DNA from: a virus
Reading direction: 5' to 3' (one strand)
Virus record (IMG/VR): IMGVR_UViG_3300026510_000009
Coordinates: 1-32,726 of that record
DNA length: 32,726 bases
The notes under the pieces were generated by a model. It was not told the DNA's origin and did no database searches. It saw only the letters and a list, made by a program, of their open reading frames with translations. Position 1 is the stretch's first letter. Every line of letters starts with the position of its first letter. The translations under genes were made by a program, and so were the position numbers. Below, piece by piece: positions 1 to 7,131 of this stretch.

Positions 1-600
1 TAATTGACCTGTGTCAGTATTATAAACCCAATCAGGTTGTAGCCATTCTATAATATCATAATGCGGACTTAAAAGCACAACACGTTTGCCTTTATTTCTA
101 CGCCAACCTTTAGCGAATGCCATTGCTCCAATTTTAGCAATTTGCCTATCAACAACAGACGTAAATTCGTCAACCACAACTTCATCTGGAGCATCAACGA
201 TTAAACGCGCCATTCCTGCTCTAAATTGCTTACCGTTAGAAAGCGCTTTAAAAGGTCTCAACCAACTAGGAACGTCACCAAGTCCAACACTTGATAATGC
301 TCCTGTTACTTTGTTAAAATCTCCATCAGGTGCAATGCAATCAACTATTGGTTTACTATTGTCCCAACCTTCGTAAGCGTTGTAAATTTTGTTATCATCA
401 AAAAACAACTTACCAAGCGATGTTTTACCAGAACCACTAGATCCAACTATTAAACCAATTTGCCATTCATCTTCATCTATTGGTAGTTCTGCGGTATGTT
501 GCCAAGTTGCTCCACTTTCTGCATTAAATAAACTCTTTACTCTTTGAGCACGATAACTTTCAAAGTCTTTCGTGCTGTGATTTACTTCAATTTTCTTCAT
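1..600 (-). CDS. ABC-type ATPase, 3' end cut by window edge (COG2401-like, Mom-type acetyltransferase fusion suspected)
   Basis: The first 200 codons of an ATPase that runs off the left edge. Visible motifs in order: Walker A GSSGSGKT (about residues 53-60), an ABC signature-like LSNGKQ (about 120-125), Walker B VVVDE (about 141-145), a D-loop SVVD and an H-loop histidine in SPHYD (about 180). No membrane segments are seen, so it is not a transporter half. The sequence after the H-loop (IIEWLQPDWVY) resembles ABC ATPases that continue into a GNAT/Mom-like acetyltransferase domain; that part would lie outside the window, so the fusion is inference. The ATG overlaps the stop of the preceding 43-codon gene (TAATG), implying translational coupling. 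Mu carries com-mom at this end of its genome. Confidence is high for an ABC ATPase and moderate for the subfamily. Confidence 0.8.
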   Translation of the reverse strand, partial: MKKIEVNHSTKDFESYRAQRVKSLFNAESGATWQHTAELPIDEDEWQIGLIVGSSGSGKTSLGKLFFDDNKIYNAYEGWDNSKPIVDCIAPDGDFNKVTGALSSVGLGDVPSWLRPFKALSNGKQFRAGMARLIVDAPDEVVVDEFTSVVDRQIAKIGAMAFAKGWRRNKGKRVVLLSPHYDIIEWLQPDWVYNTDTGQL

Positions 601-731
601 TATACTGTTACTATTTTTAATTTTAAACCATCTTTTTTTAACTTGTTAAACAGTTTAATCTGTTCCTTTTCATTTTCAACAATCACAATAACCCCATATT
701 GCTGCTTGTAATTAAATTTCTTTGTTGCCAT
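600..731 (-). CDS. 43-aa conserved-looking small protein coupled to the ABC ATPase
   Basis: A 43-residue ORF starting MATKKFNYKQQYGVIVIVEN and ending KLKIVTV. It has a hydrophobic beta-like core (YGVIVIV), an acidic/lysine-rich helix and a closing strand, consistent with a tiny alpha/beta protein. Its stop shares a base with the ATPase start (TAATG), so the two are probably translated together. From memory, similar small proteins precede this class of ABC ATPase in other phages. It lies 29 nt downstream of the structured leader. It occupies the place Mu gives to the small translational activator Com, but it has no cysteines and so is not a zinc finger like Com. Function unknown. Confidence 0.7.
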   Translation of the reverse strand: MATKKFNYKQQYGVIVIVENEKEQIKLFNKLKKDGLKLKIVTV

Positions 732-759
732 TATTATTTATTTTTATTATTTTTGCTGC

Positions 760-877
760 TCTCAAGGTAACTCATAAACAAAGCAAAGCCACAATTAGAA
801 GACTTATGTCCTCCAATAGTGGCTTTGATGCTAAATTTATTAATTACCTTGAGAAGTATTTTTAAATGTTGGAGGAC
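760..877 (-). promoter_or_regulatory. Structured leader with three interleaved inverted repeats (predicted pseudoknot)
   Basis: Three exact inverted repeats lie in a non-coding gap: 760-770 with 844-854 (11 bp), 784-792 with 819-827 (9 bp), and 808-816 (GTCCTCCAA) with 869-877 (TTGGAGGAC, 9 bp). The third pair starts inside the loop of the second and ends outside the first, so an RNA would form a pseudoknot. Bases 808-816 can instead pair imperfectly with 794-803, giving two mutually exclusive folds. Read on the minus strand it is the 5' leader of the 43-aa gene and ABC ATPase. Strand is inferred from the downstream operon. No known Rfam family was recognised. Confidence 0.6.
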
Positions 878-908
878 TTTTTAATTCTGCCCTACCAAAG
901 AAGTATAT

Positions 909-1382
909 TTATTTTAGACTATCATATATATTTTTATATTTGTTAATTTTACTTACTGATTTTTCATAGCTTGATATGAAAGCATTTTTACTGTGATTTT
1001 TCTCTACAAAATTTAAACTTTGTTGCAACCATTTTCTTTTTAATGTTCCCAATAAAAAATTAATACCTGTAACCTCGCTTATTGTTTCGTCTGGGTCACC
1101 AAATAAATGAATATTAGGATTGGTTAAATCCAAAAAATGTTTATTCAATATATTAGCAAATGCTACATTGCCCATTTGGTCTATTGCTAAATCAATCGTC
1201 TTAAAATAATGCGAAAGTCCGTCTATTATATTGCCAATGTTTCGCTTATCTTTGTTTATTACAGTTTCAACAAGCATATAGAAAAATGCTATAATCGATA
1301 ATGCAACCACTAAAGTAAATGCTAACGGTAATATCATTACAAATAACAATAATTTACCAACCCTTTTTATTCCTTCTTTCAT
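909..1382 (-). CDS. Phage inner-membrane protein with IDQ-PDETIS motif
   Basis: A 157-residue protein with one long hydrophobic stretch at residues 11-37, so probably a single-pass membrane protein with most of the chain on one side. The conserved-looking core reads IDQMGNVAF, then FGDPDETIS and TGINFLLG. This resembles small membrane proteins of many tailed phages that carry an AIDQ...N...GDPDETIS pattern, often near lysis genes and with no assigned activity. It sits downstream of the tail fibre genes at the accessory end. A lysis, superinfection or membrane role is possible, but nothing catalytic is visible. Confidence 0.7.
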   Translation of the reverse strand: MKEGIKRVGKLLLFVMILPLAFTLVVALSIIAFFYMLVETVINKDKRNIGNIIDGLSHYFKTIDLAIDQMGNVAFANILNKHFLDLTNPNIHLFGDPDETISEVTGINFLLGTLKRKWLQQSLNFVEKNHSKNAFISSYEKSVSKINKYKNIYDSLK

Positions 1383-1391
1383 AATTTCTTC

Positions 1392-1523
1392 TTATTTAGG
1401 TTCTATTCCATCAATAACTTGTTCAACAGCATTTACTGTTTGCACTTTTACAGATTTTACTTGTTCTAATTGCTGTTCTAATTGCTGTTCTAGTTGTGCT
1501 GTTTTTGCGTGTACGATTGCCAT
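1392..1523 (-). CDS. 43-aa coiled-coil-like small protein
   Basis: A short ORF (MAIVHAKTAQLEQQLEQ...) with an LEQQ repeat at residues 11-20 encoded by a near-perfect 12-nt tandem repeat, followed by a Val/Lys helix and the ending DGIEPK. The heptad-like pattern suggests a short coiled coil. It fits neatly between the fibre gene (25 nt downstream of its stop) and the membrane protein gene (9 nt before its ATG), with an A/T-rich translation start region typical of this genome. Function unknown. Confidence 0.55.
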   Translation of the reverse strand: MAIVHAKTAQLEQQLEQQLEQVKSVKVQTVNAVEQVIDGIEPK

Positions 1524-1547
1524 AATTTTATTTATTTTTTAATTAAT

Positions 1548-2636
1548 TTATATATCAAATGATAATTCTAATGATACCAAATCTGCTGAACCACTTGCTA
1601 AAACAACATCTCCATTATTAAGAACATCTACTCGGTCTCCATATGGTGATAGAATTATTCTACCTTCAGGACGATATCCAACTGGCAAAGTGAATATTAT
1701 ATTATCAGTTTCTGATGTTCTTTTAACAAGCCCTTTCATTACTACACGATTTCCCTCTTTTTTGTAACCAGCGTGTCTATATCCAGACGGATAGCTGCTT
1801 CCATTGTAATTTACCCATCCTTTGTTCAAGGTTGGAGTTATCCACGTTGACTTACTTACTTTTGTTAAATATAAATCTTCTAAAAATGCATCAACTTCAC
1901 TATTAAAATCCTGTTGACTATCCCCAACAGCTACTTGTATGGTGCCATAATTAGAGTCTAACTCTATATTATCTGGATGAAGATTATATAGAAAATTTTT
2001 ATCATTATTGGTAAAATCATTAGTTGATAAACCCTTACCTGTTACTTTATCTACCTTATTATCTTGCAAATCAACAATATCATTTGTATTATCGCTTATT
2101 TGTTGGGTTGCTTCAGTATTAAAATTAGCTTGTGTGTCTCCAGCATCTACACCATCACCAACAGCATAACTTGCTTGTAATGTAATAATATTCTCTGTTA
2201 ATTCTGCACTAGTTATAAATTGAGATAAGTCTAAAGTTAATTCACTTCCGTCTGTATCTAATAAATGTAATGTTTCACCAACAAGCGATAAACCATTTGT
2301 GTGTATATCTACCACTAAAGCAGATAAATCAATGGTTACATCATTACCATCTTTAAAATCAAAAGTTAATGTATGATTTACATTGTCAGAACTTACGTTT
2401 ATAACTCTATCGCTTAATAATCTAGCCTTTAATACATCTGTTAAATCATTAGTTGATAAATTCTTTCCTGCTACTTTATCTACTTTGTTGTCAAATACAT
2501 TTTGAATACCATCAATTTTATCAAGTGGTATTTGCTCTTCTTTATGCCAGAAGGAATCAAAAGCAGCCCAAAATTGCGTTTGCGTTGGTTTTAGCCCTGT
2601 TCTGAACCAGTTTTTTATTGTGTTTAAGTTTATCAT
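1548..2636 (-). CDS. Tail fibre / receptor-binding protein
   Basis: A 362-residue protein at the end of the tail operon. The N-terminus (MINLNTIKNWFRTGLKPTQ) is typical of Bacteroidota phage fibre proteins, with a motif in which the gene product attaches ahead of a repetitive shaft. Residues about 50-65 and about 193-208 are related repeats (NKVDKVAGKNLSTND and NKVDKVTGKGLSTND). They are followed by beta-rich, Asp/Asn-rich shaft sequence and a C-terminal globular part rich in Gly, Tyr and Val (from about 265). It starts 2 nt downstream of the neighbouring fibre gene. Host-recognition role inferred from position and composition. Confidence 0.75.
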   Translation of the reverse strand: MINLNTIKNWFRTGLKPTQTQFWAAFDSFWHKEEQIPLDKIDGIQNVFDNKVDKVAGKNLSTNDLTDVLKARLLSDRVINVSSDNVNHTLTFDFKDGNDVTIDLSALVVDIHTNGLSLVGETLHLLDTDGSELTLDLSQFITSAELTENIITLQASYAVGDGVDAGDTQANFNTEATQQISDNTNDIVDLQDNKVDKVTGKGLSTNDFTNNDKNFLYNLHPDNIELDSNYGTIQVAVGDSQQDFNSEVDAFLEDLYLTKVSKSTWITPTLNKGWVNYNGSSYPSGYRHAGYKKEGNRVVMKGLVKRTSETDNIIFTLPVGYRPEGRIILSPYGDRVDVLNNGDVVLASGSADLVSLELSFDI

Positions 2637-2638
2637 AA

Positions 2639-3427
2639 TTATAGTTTTATTAGTACATAGTCAAAATATACGTTTTGCACAGCAACAGAAAGCTCCCTAA
2701 CTCCTATTTTAAAATTTGTTAGGTTTCTTGCGGCAACAATGTATATGATGTCATTATTTTGATTCCAAGAAGCTTCGCTAATACTTCTAAAATTGCCAAG
2801 TACTAAATAATTTGTTGTACCTACATTTGGTATATTAATAGTAATAAGCTCGTCATCACCATTTGGTGCATCGCCCAAGTGTATAGATCCGCTGTGTAGT
2901 TTTTCTACATAGCTTGTTAACTTATCAGATACTGCTTGGCTGAGCTTTTTTGGAGTTATTATTTTTTCATCGTTAACCCCCGATATTGCTTCAGCTGTTG
3001 TTGCAAGTTTTGCAATTCCTTTTATAGACTCAGTTGCTGTTGGTAGCGTTTCTTCACTTAGCTCTTTTAACGTTTTTGTTCTTGTAAATTCTGACCAGTT
3101 TATAGCATTTACTCCAGATCCAAATTCGGCATATCTTTTACGGTATACTGGTTTTGTGAGCCCGTCCTCAAAAACTGCTGTAGTAACATCTTCTCTAATT
3201 AGTATAGTTTGTTGTAACGTACCTCCTATAAATTCTAGAAGTTCTCCGTTAACATAAATAACGCCGTTACTAATAGTGCCGCCAGTCTGCACACAGCCAG
3301 TTATAATAGTTTTTTCGCCTATCATTGCACCATATTTATTAAATATAGCGTATGCCGTTTGCATACTGTCTAGTGTGTTTGTTTCTAATGGAAAACCTCC
3401 TGTTTGTAGAAAATCAATTGTATTCAT
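2639..3427 (-). CDS. Tail fibre-like protein
   Basis: A 262-residue structural protein. The N-terminal part (FLQTGGFPLETNTLDSMQTA) looks like a baseplate-attachment segment. The centre carries a classic phage fibre repeat, ATESIKGIAKLATTAEAISG followed by ITPKKL, matching the ATxxxxGIVxLAT...AVTPxxL pattern of collar and fibre repeats. The C-terminal 80 residues are beta-rich. It overlaps the preceding gene's stop by 4 nt (ATGA) and is followed 2 nt later by the second fibre gene, so the two are co-translated. It probably connects the baseplate to the distal fibre. Confidence 0.75.
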   Translation of the reverse strand: MNTIDFLQTGGFPLETNTLDSMQTAYAIFNKYGAMIGEKTIITGCVQTGGTISNGVIYVNGELLEFIGGTLQQTILIREDVTTAVFEDGLTKPVYRKRYAEFGSGVNAINWSEFTRTKTLKELSEETLPTATESIKGIAKLATTAEAISGVNDEKIITPKKLSQAVSDKLTSYVEKLHSGSIHLGDAPNGDDELITINIPNVGTTNYLVLGNFRSISEASWNQNNDIIYIVAARNLTNFKIGVRELSVAVQNVYFDYVLIKL

Positions 3428-3897
3428 TCTGCTATTATTTTATATCGTTTTACGCCCTCTTTATAAAAATCAATGAGCGCTTTTAATTCGTATTTTTCTT
3501 GAGTTTGCATCGCACTTATTGTATGTGGTGCGTAAACAATAAAATCTACTCCAGTGTCTGAATAATCACTATGGTTATGTATGTAACTTACTCCTAAAAA
3601 ATTAGGTCTATTTTCTGCTGTTGTATAGATATAATATCTTTCATAACTATTACCGTTTCCTATTCGTATTCTTCGAAGCTGTGGATCAAACTTATCATTT
3701 AGCACTTTTCTCAAGAAACAAACTTGCCCGTTGTGTGCTAGCTTATAGATATTATTATACCTAAACGATAACCACACATCATATATATTACTTATAGGAA
3801 GAAGCACAATGTTGCAATAATTAATAAGTGCTTGCTTTCTTAAAAATGATGGCAACAATAGCCTAGCTAATATGTTAAAATTCAAATTATACCACAT
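3424..3897 (-). CDS. Baseplate-proximal tail protein in the Mu gp48 / tail protein I position
   Basis: 157 residues from the chosen start MWYNLNFNILARLLLP. That ATG overlaps the baseplate J-like gene by only 11 nt, whereas an upstream in-frame ATG would overlap by 59 nt. The pattern (WYN...LLLPxxLRK, NGQVCFLRKVLNDKFD, a tyrosine-rich middle and a closing YKEGVKRYKI) matches a protein family seen after baseplate J genes in Bacteroidota Mu-like phages. By position it corresponds to the Mu gp48/P2 I baseplate protein that links the wedge to the fibres. No enzyme motif is seen. Confidence 0.6.
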   Translation of the reverse strand: MWYNLNFNILARLLLPSFLRKQALINYCNIVLLPISNIYDVWLSFRYNNIYKLAHNGQVCFLRKVLNDKFDPQLRRIRIGNGNSYERYYIYTTAENRPNFLGVSYIHNHSDYSDTGVDFIVYAPHTISAMQTQEKYELKALIDFYKEGVKRYKIIAE

Positions 3898-4756
3898 AGC
3901 TAATATTATCAAAGTTTTCAATCTTAAAATATCCGCTTTTTGCAATACGCTTAACGTCTATATTTGTGGGTTGACCATACCCGTTTATGCTAGGATCTAT
4001 CCAGCTAGATTTTGCAACTATTAGGTGCGGAATAATAACGCCGTCTACTTCTTGCAACTTATCAACCAAAGCTGCATTTGTATATTCTCCGTTAAAAGGG
4101 AGCTCCTTCATGAACTCTTGTATAGCATCCTCCACTGGTTTATTTCCATTTATAATAGAATATCCGTTTGCGTCTATTACGAGAGGGTCTCGGTATATTA
4201 CTAAATTCAGCAGTAGGATGTCTGCTTGGTAATTGATTATATGTATTGCCGTGCCCGCAAATTTGATTTCTTCAAAATAAGCCGATAGGCTATCCTTTTC
4301 TGCATTTGTTATTGGCGATAATTCATTATTAGACTCTCCAGCTACTTTTATTACAATCTCGCCAATAGTATCGCTATTATTAACGGCAGCGTATTTAATT
4401 ATTTTTGAGTTGGCTATTTGCTCTTGAGTAAATCCGTTATTATCAAAATTATCGCTGTCTGTTTGTAAGTCAAATCCGTACTGAAATTTTAACGCCATAA
4501 ATCTATACCAAGATAGTCTTCCTTTTTTTTGATCTTTAATTATTGTAGTTATTTCTTGTTTATGTGCATCAAACAACTTGGCAAGCAGATGTATTGAAAA
4601 CGATATCATATCAAAAAGTATATTTTCTAAAGATACCAATGAGAACTCCTCCTCAAAGCTGTTACCAGGAGTTAATCCATAAAGTGATTTTATGGTATCA
4701 TTATTTACAAATGCGCTCGTTATTTCTTGCTTTATTTCTTGTCTTGTCTTTGCCAT
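3887..4756 (-). CDS. Baseplate J-like protein (Mu gp47 equivalent)
   Basis: 289 residues, in the tail wedge position after a gp25-like and a LysM-like gene. Features: an N-terminal helical region (MAKTRQEIKQEITSAFVNN), a basic loop QKKGRLSWYRFMALKFQYG that is diagnostic in Bacteroidota baseplate J-like proteins, then mixed alpha/beta sequence and a C-terminal domain with ALVDKLQEVDGV and SGYFKIE. Its ATG overlaps the previous stop by one base. Length matches the Mu gp47-type wedge proteins, though overall sequence divergence from Proteobacterial members makes the call partly positional. Confidence 0.7.
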   Translation of the reverse strand: MAKTRQEIKQEITSAFVNNDTIKSLYGLTPGNSFEEEFSLVSLENILFDMISFSIHLLAKLFDAHKQEITTIIKDQKKGRLSWYRFMALKFQYGFDLQTDSDNFDNNGFTQEQIANSKIIKYAAVNNSDTIGEIVIKVAGESNNELSPITNAEKDSLSAYFEEIKFAGTAIHIINYQADILLLNLVIYRDPLVIDANGYSIINGNKPVEDAIQEFMKELPFNGEYTNAALVDKLQEVDGVIIPHLIVAKSSWIDPSINGYGQPTNIDVKRIAKSGYFKIENFDNISYVV

Positions 4757-5049
4757 TATCCTATTATAAATGTGCTACCTATTTCCATATCGCCTATACC
4801 AATTGCTGCTATTGTTTTTCTGTCAATGCTAGTTGCAGGCTCATTATTTTTATTAAAAAAGGCTACAACTGCTTTGTTGATTATTTTTTTTACTGTTATG
4901 GTAGACCCAATAGCCAAGTCATCATCGCCAATAATAGCTGTTACGCTTACACCATTTTCTATTGCTATATCAAGTGCCGACTCATACGACCCTGTAAGAT
5001 GAATTACCTTATCTATAAGGCATTGTCCTTGTTTTACTATATTACTCAT
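4756..5049 (-). CDS. LysM-like tail protein
   Basis: 97 residues from the preferred start MSNIVKQGQCLIDK; an in-frame ATG four codons upstream would increase the overlap with the gp25-like gene from 8 to 20 nt. The first 40 residues (GQCLIDKVIHLTGSYESALD followed by IAIENGVSVT) have the spacing of a LysM or tail protein X domain. Such domains sit on baseplate or hub proteins and can bind peptidoglycan or tail tube partners. The second half (IGDDDLAIGSTITV and IGDMEIGSTFII) is an internal near-repeat. Confidence 0.6.
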   Translation of the reverse strand: MSNIVKQGQCLIDKVIHLTGSYESALDIAIENGVSVTAIIGDDDLAIGSTITVKKIINKAVVAFFNKNNEPATSIDRKTIAAIGIGDMEIGSTFIIG

Positions 5050-5380
5050 AGCTACACTCAATGGTTACTTGTTTTAAATCATACAAATCTAAATGGCTAA
5101 TTTTTAAACCATCTTTTGTAAACTGCTCTCTAATTTTATGTCTAAACTCTAGCAAATTACTAGACAATAGTGCGTCTTCAATACCAACTCCTAAAGTAGG
5201 ATTAGCTTTAAAATCTCCTGCGTGTGCCAATAGCATAAAAGCTTTATTTTGTTCTAGCGTATTGCCAATAATAAGCCCTTGTATTATCTTACCATTATCA
5301 TCACGCACAGGGTTAATCTTCAAATCTAAGATTGTTCCTTCGTCTTCGTTATCGACAACTTGTATTGCTCTATCTTTCAT
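5042..5380 (-). CDS. gp25/GPW-like baseplate wedge protein (Mu gp46 position)
   Basis: 112 residues. The core LLAHAGDFKANPTLGVGIED, followed by R-HKIREQFTKDGLKI, matches the lysozyme-like fold family of gp25/GPW wedge proteins, which place the EPR-type core in the sheath-nucleating wedge. The preceding gene overlaps by one base and the next by 8 nt, so it is part of a tightly coupled baseplate operon. Assigned by pattern and by position between the spike-like and J-like genes. Confidence 0.65.
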   Translation of the reverse strand: MKDRAIQVVDNEDEGTILDLKINPVRDDNGKIIQGLIIGNTLEQNKAFMLLAHAGDFKANPTLGVGIEDALLSSNLLEFRHKIREQFTKDGLKISHLDLYDLKQVTIECSYE

Positions 5381-5586
5381 TATTCTAGTGTTAAAGTATG
5401 TGTGTCGCCGTGACTATCTGTTCCCACAGCCTTACCTTGTTTTACGTAATTATCAATTTTATCAGATAGTAACTGAGCCATTGCATCGGCAATAGCGTCC
5501 TTATTATTTACGATACTAGGGTTATCAAATATTTGACGTAGCCCTACTTTTAAATCGTTCTTGAGTACTAATTTATTAAATGCCAT
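5380..5586 (-). CDS. Small baseplate-operon protein, unknown function
   Basis: 68 residues, MAFNKLVLKNDLKVGLRQIF..., rich in short helices (AIADAMAQLLSDKIDNYVKQ) and ending in a His/Thr-rich strand DTHTLTLE. It is spaced 5 nt after the spike-like gene and overlaps the gp25-like gene by one base. Its size and position suggest a baseplate or spike accessory protein. I do not recognise a named family. Confidence 0.65.
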   Translation of the reverse strand: MAFNKLVLKNDLKVGLRQIFDNPSIVNNKDAIADAMAQLLSDKIDNYVKQGKAVGTDSHGDTHTLTLE

Positions 5587-5591
5587 TGCAA

Positions 5592-6110
5592 CTACTTTAA
5601 AATTGTATTTAAACGCTGATTAATATTTTGCGTTACTTCATTTTTTATTTGTGTTATTAGTGATACATTTGGTGTAACTCCAATAGAAACAACCACTTTG
5701 TTTAATTCATCACAGAGCTTACCAAATTGCGTGATATAGTCATTAAGTACTGTTTTTAAATTCTCATTACCTTGATTAATTTCGTAACCTTGATTGTCTA
5801 TTTTAAAATTAGTATCGCCAATTATTAATTCTATACGTTCTACTTCATCAACTTTTATAACTGACAAATTATCTAACTCACCGCTTAAACTTAATACCAC
5901 TACTTTAGATCCTACTTTCGGAATTATCAATAAGTAATTATCGCCATCAATAGTTGCCTTTAATTTAACATCGCTTAAGTCCAACCCACTTTTTAGTGTA
6001 ATAGTACAATGGTCACCTTGAACACTTTTTATTGTTGCCGTTATTGGTAAATTAGGATTTGCTCCAACAATTTCTTTTAGGGCTCTTTTTATTTTGGTTA
6101 ATTGATCCAT
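5592..6110 (-). CDS. Baseplate spike / gpV-like (Mu gp45 position) OB-fold protein
   Basis: 172 residues from MDQLTKIKRALKEI, whose ATG overlaps the hub stop as TGATG. A longer in-frame extension would lie entirely inside the hub gene and reads as a shadow. The N-terminal helix is followed by about 90 residues of beta-rich sequence (TATIKSVQGDHCTITLKSG, PKVGSKVVVLSLSG) compatible with the OB fold of gpV/gp45 spike proteins, then a helical C-terminus. It would cap the tube and pierce the outer membrane. Confidence 0.65.
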   Translation of the reverse strand: MDQLTKIKRALKEIVGANPNLPITATIKSVQGDHCTITLKSGLDLSDVKLKATIDGDNYLLIIPKVGSKVVVLSLSGELDNLSVIKVDEVERIELIIGDTNFKIDNQGYEINQGNENLKTVLNDYITQFGKLCDELNKVVVSIGVTPNVSLITQIKNEVTQNINQRLNTILK

Positions 6111-7078
6111 CAACTTAATTTTATTCCTAGTGTAACTGTTCTTTTCCCTCCGCTTTCGCTTAAATTTGTTGTAACACCAACTACATAATACCATGCCGTT
6201 TTGTCAGGATAGTCTTCATCTTTTATACGTGCTGAGTAAGTCGGTTTACACATTGGTATGAGCCAAGTGTCAAAAGTCCCCTCATAACCTGCAGCACTTT
6301 TTTTGATTAATTCGGCATCTGCAATCCGTTGCATTGACGCCTTATCCATTGCGCCTACTTTAAGTGTTACTTTATTTCCTCCTGTTGTTCCTGCTGTAGC
6401 CTTGTGAACTTTACCTTTTATGTCTGTGCTTTCAATTGTTACTTCAACTTTAGTATCTAATTTGTTTTTAAATTCTAAGCTTGAATTTTCAATATTTTTT
6501 TGCATTGAATAAAAGACTTCGCCTCCTTTTTCTACATAAGGTGGATGAACGTGTAATACTTTTGTTTCGGTATTAAAAAAGATGTTTGCTTTGGTTTCCT
6601 GCTGTATTTTCTTTAGTACATCATATCCTGTTGCTTGATGTATTGTGAATTTCTCATAATTAATATCATAAGTACAATTCACTTTATAACCAGTATCAAT
6701 TTCATTAACTAAATACTGCGCTATTTTTTTTAGCGATGTTGGTTTCAATTCTCTGTCTTTTACTCCTTTTCGGAATAAAAACAAAGCATCTTCACAAACT
6801 ATTTTCAATGAACTATCACTATTAATTATATCTTGAACATAGCCAATAAACTCTGTTTCTAATTGACCGTCATAGCCAAGTTGTATTAGAACCTCTGTAC
6901 CTCTTACTATTTTATTTTCTAACTTTAAAGCAGTATTCATTACTGCCTCTGGTAAAACTATTGTAGCAGTATCTGCCAAGTTGTTTACAGAACAAACAAT
7001 ATCGCATTCAGCCATAAGAGCCAAGCGATATGCTTTGCCTTTTGTCTTAAATTCGATATTCCAGTCTATATTGTACAT
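6110..7078 (-). CDS. Baseplate hub protein (late control D / Mu gpP-like)
   Basis: 322 residues with the layout of gp27/gpD hub proteins: an N-terminal beta domain with the VLIQLGYDGQLETEFIGYV strand pair, the typical EDALFLFRKG segment, a central domain with FTIHQATGYDVLKKIQQET, and the ending TNLSESGGKRTVTLGIKLS. These proteins form the trimeric baseplate hub between the tape measure and the spike. It starts 15 nt downstream of a hairpin (7094-7127) and its stop overlaps the spike start, so it begins a separately delimited baseplate block. Confidence 0.8.
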   Translation of the reverse strand: MYNIDWNIEFKTKGKAYRLALMAECDIVCSVNNLADTATIVLPEAVMNTALKLENKIVRGTEVLIQLGYDGQLETEFIGYVQDIINSDSSLKIVCEDALFLFRKGVKDRELKPTSLKKIAQYLVNEIDTGYKVNCTYDINYEKFTIHQATGYDVLKKIQQETKANIFFNTETKVLHVHPPYVEKGGEVFYSMQKNIENSSLEFKNKLDTKVEVTIESTDIKGKVHKATAGTTGGNKVTLKVGAMDKASMQRIADAELIKKSAAGYEGTFDTWLIPMCKPTYSARIKDEDYPDKTAWYYVVGVTTNLSESGGKRTVTLGIKLS

Positions 7079-7093
7079 TCAGTTGTTTTTATG

Positions 7094-7127
7094 AAAACTA
7101 TCTACACCTGCAAGTGCAGATAGTTTT
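7094..7127 (-). terminator. Hairpin between exported-protein gene and hub gene
   Basis: A 10-bp perfect inverted repeat, AAAACTATCT and AGATAGTTTT. On the minus strand it extends by four further pairs including G-U (GCAC with GTGT) around a six-base loop. It begins 4 nt past the stop of the upstream gene and ends in TTTT, then CATAAAAAC. It could terminate or attenuate tail transcription, or protect mRNA 3' ends. The U-run is short, so read-through into the hub gene is likely. Confidence 0.55.
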
Positions 7128-7131
7128 AGTT

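Noticed and set aside
732-908. Simple intrinsic terminator for the membrane protein gene
   Set aside because: No hairpin is followed by a T-tract at the right place on the minus strand, and the three repeats are interleaved, which a terminator does not need.
1440-1510. Short tandem repeat as a separate mobile or regulatory element
   Set aside because: The CAATTAGAACAG repeat is coding and simply encodes the LEQQ heptads of the 43-aa protein.
4564-5100. 178-residue plus-strand ORF
   Set aside because: It lies antisense to the baseplate J-like, LysM-like and gp25-like genes, all of which have coherent family patterns and coupled starts. The plus-strand product is Cys/Tyr-rich without any domain.
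5592-6194. Longer start for the spike-like gene
   Set aside because: The 28-residue extension is an alternative-frame read of the hub gene's end and is basic and non-conserved in character. The MDQL start forms the usual TGATG coupling.
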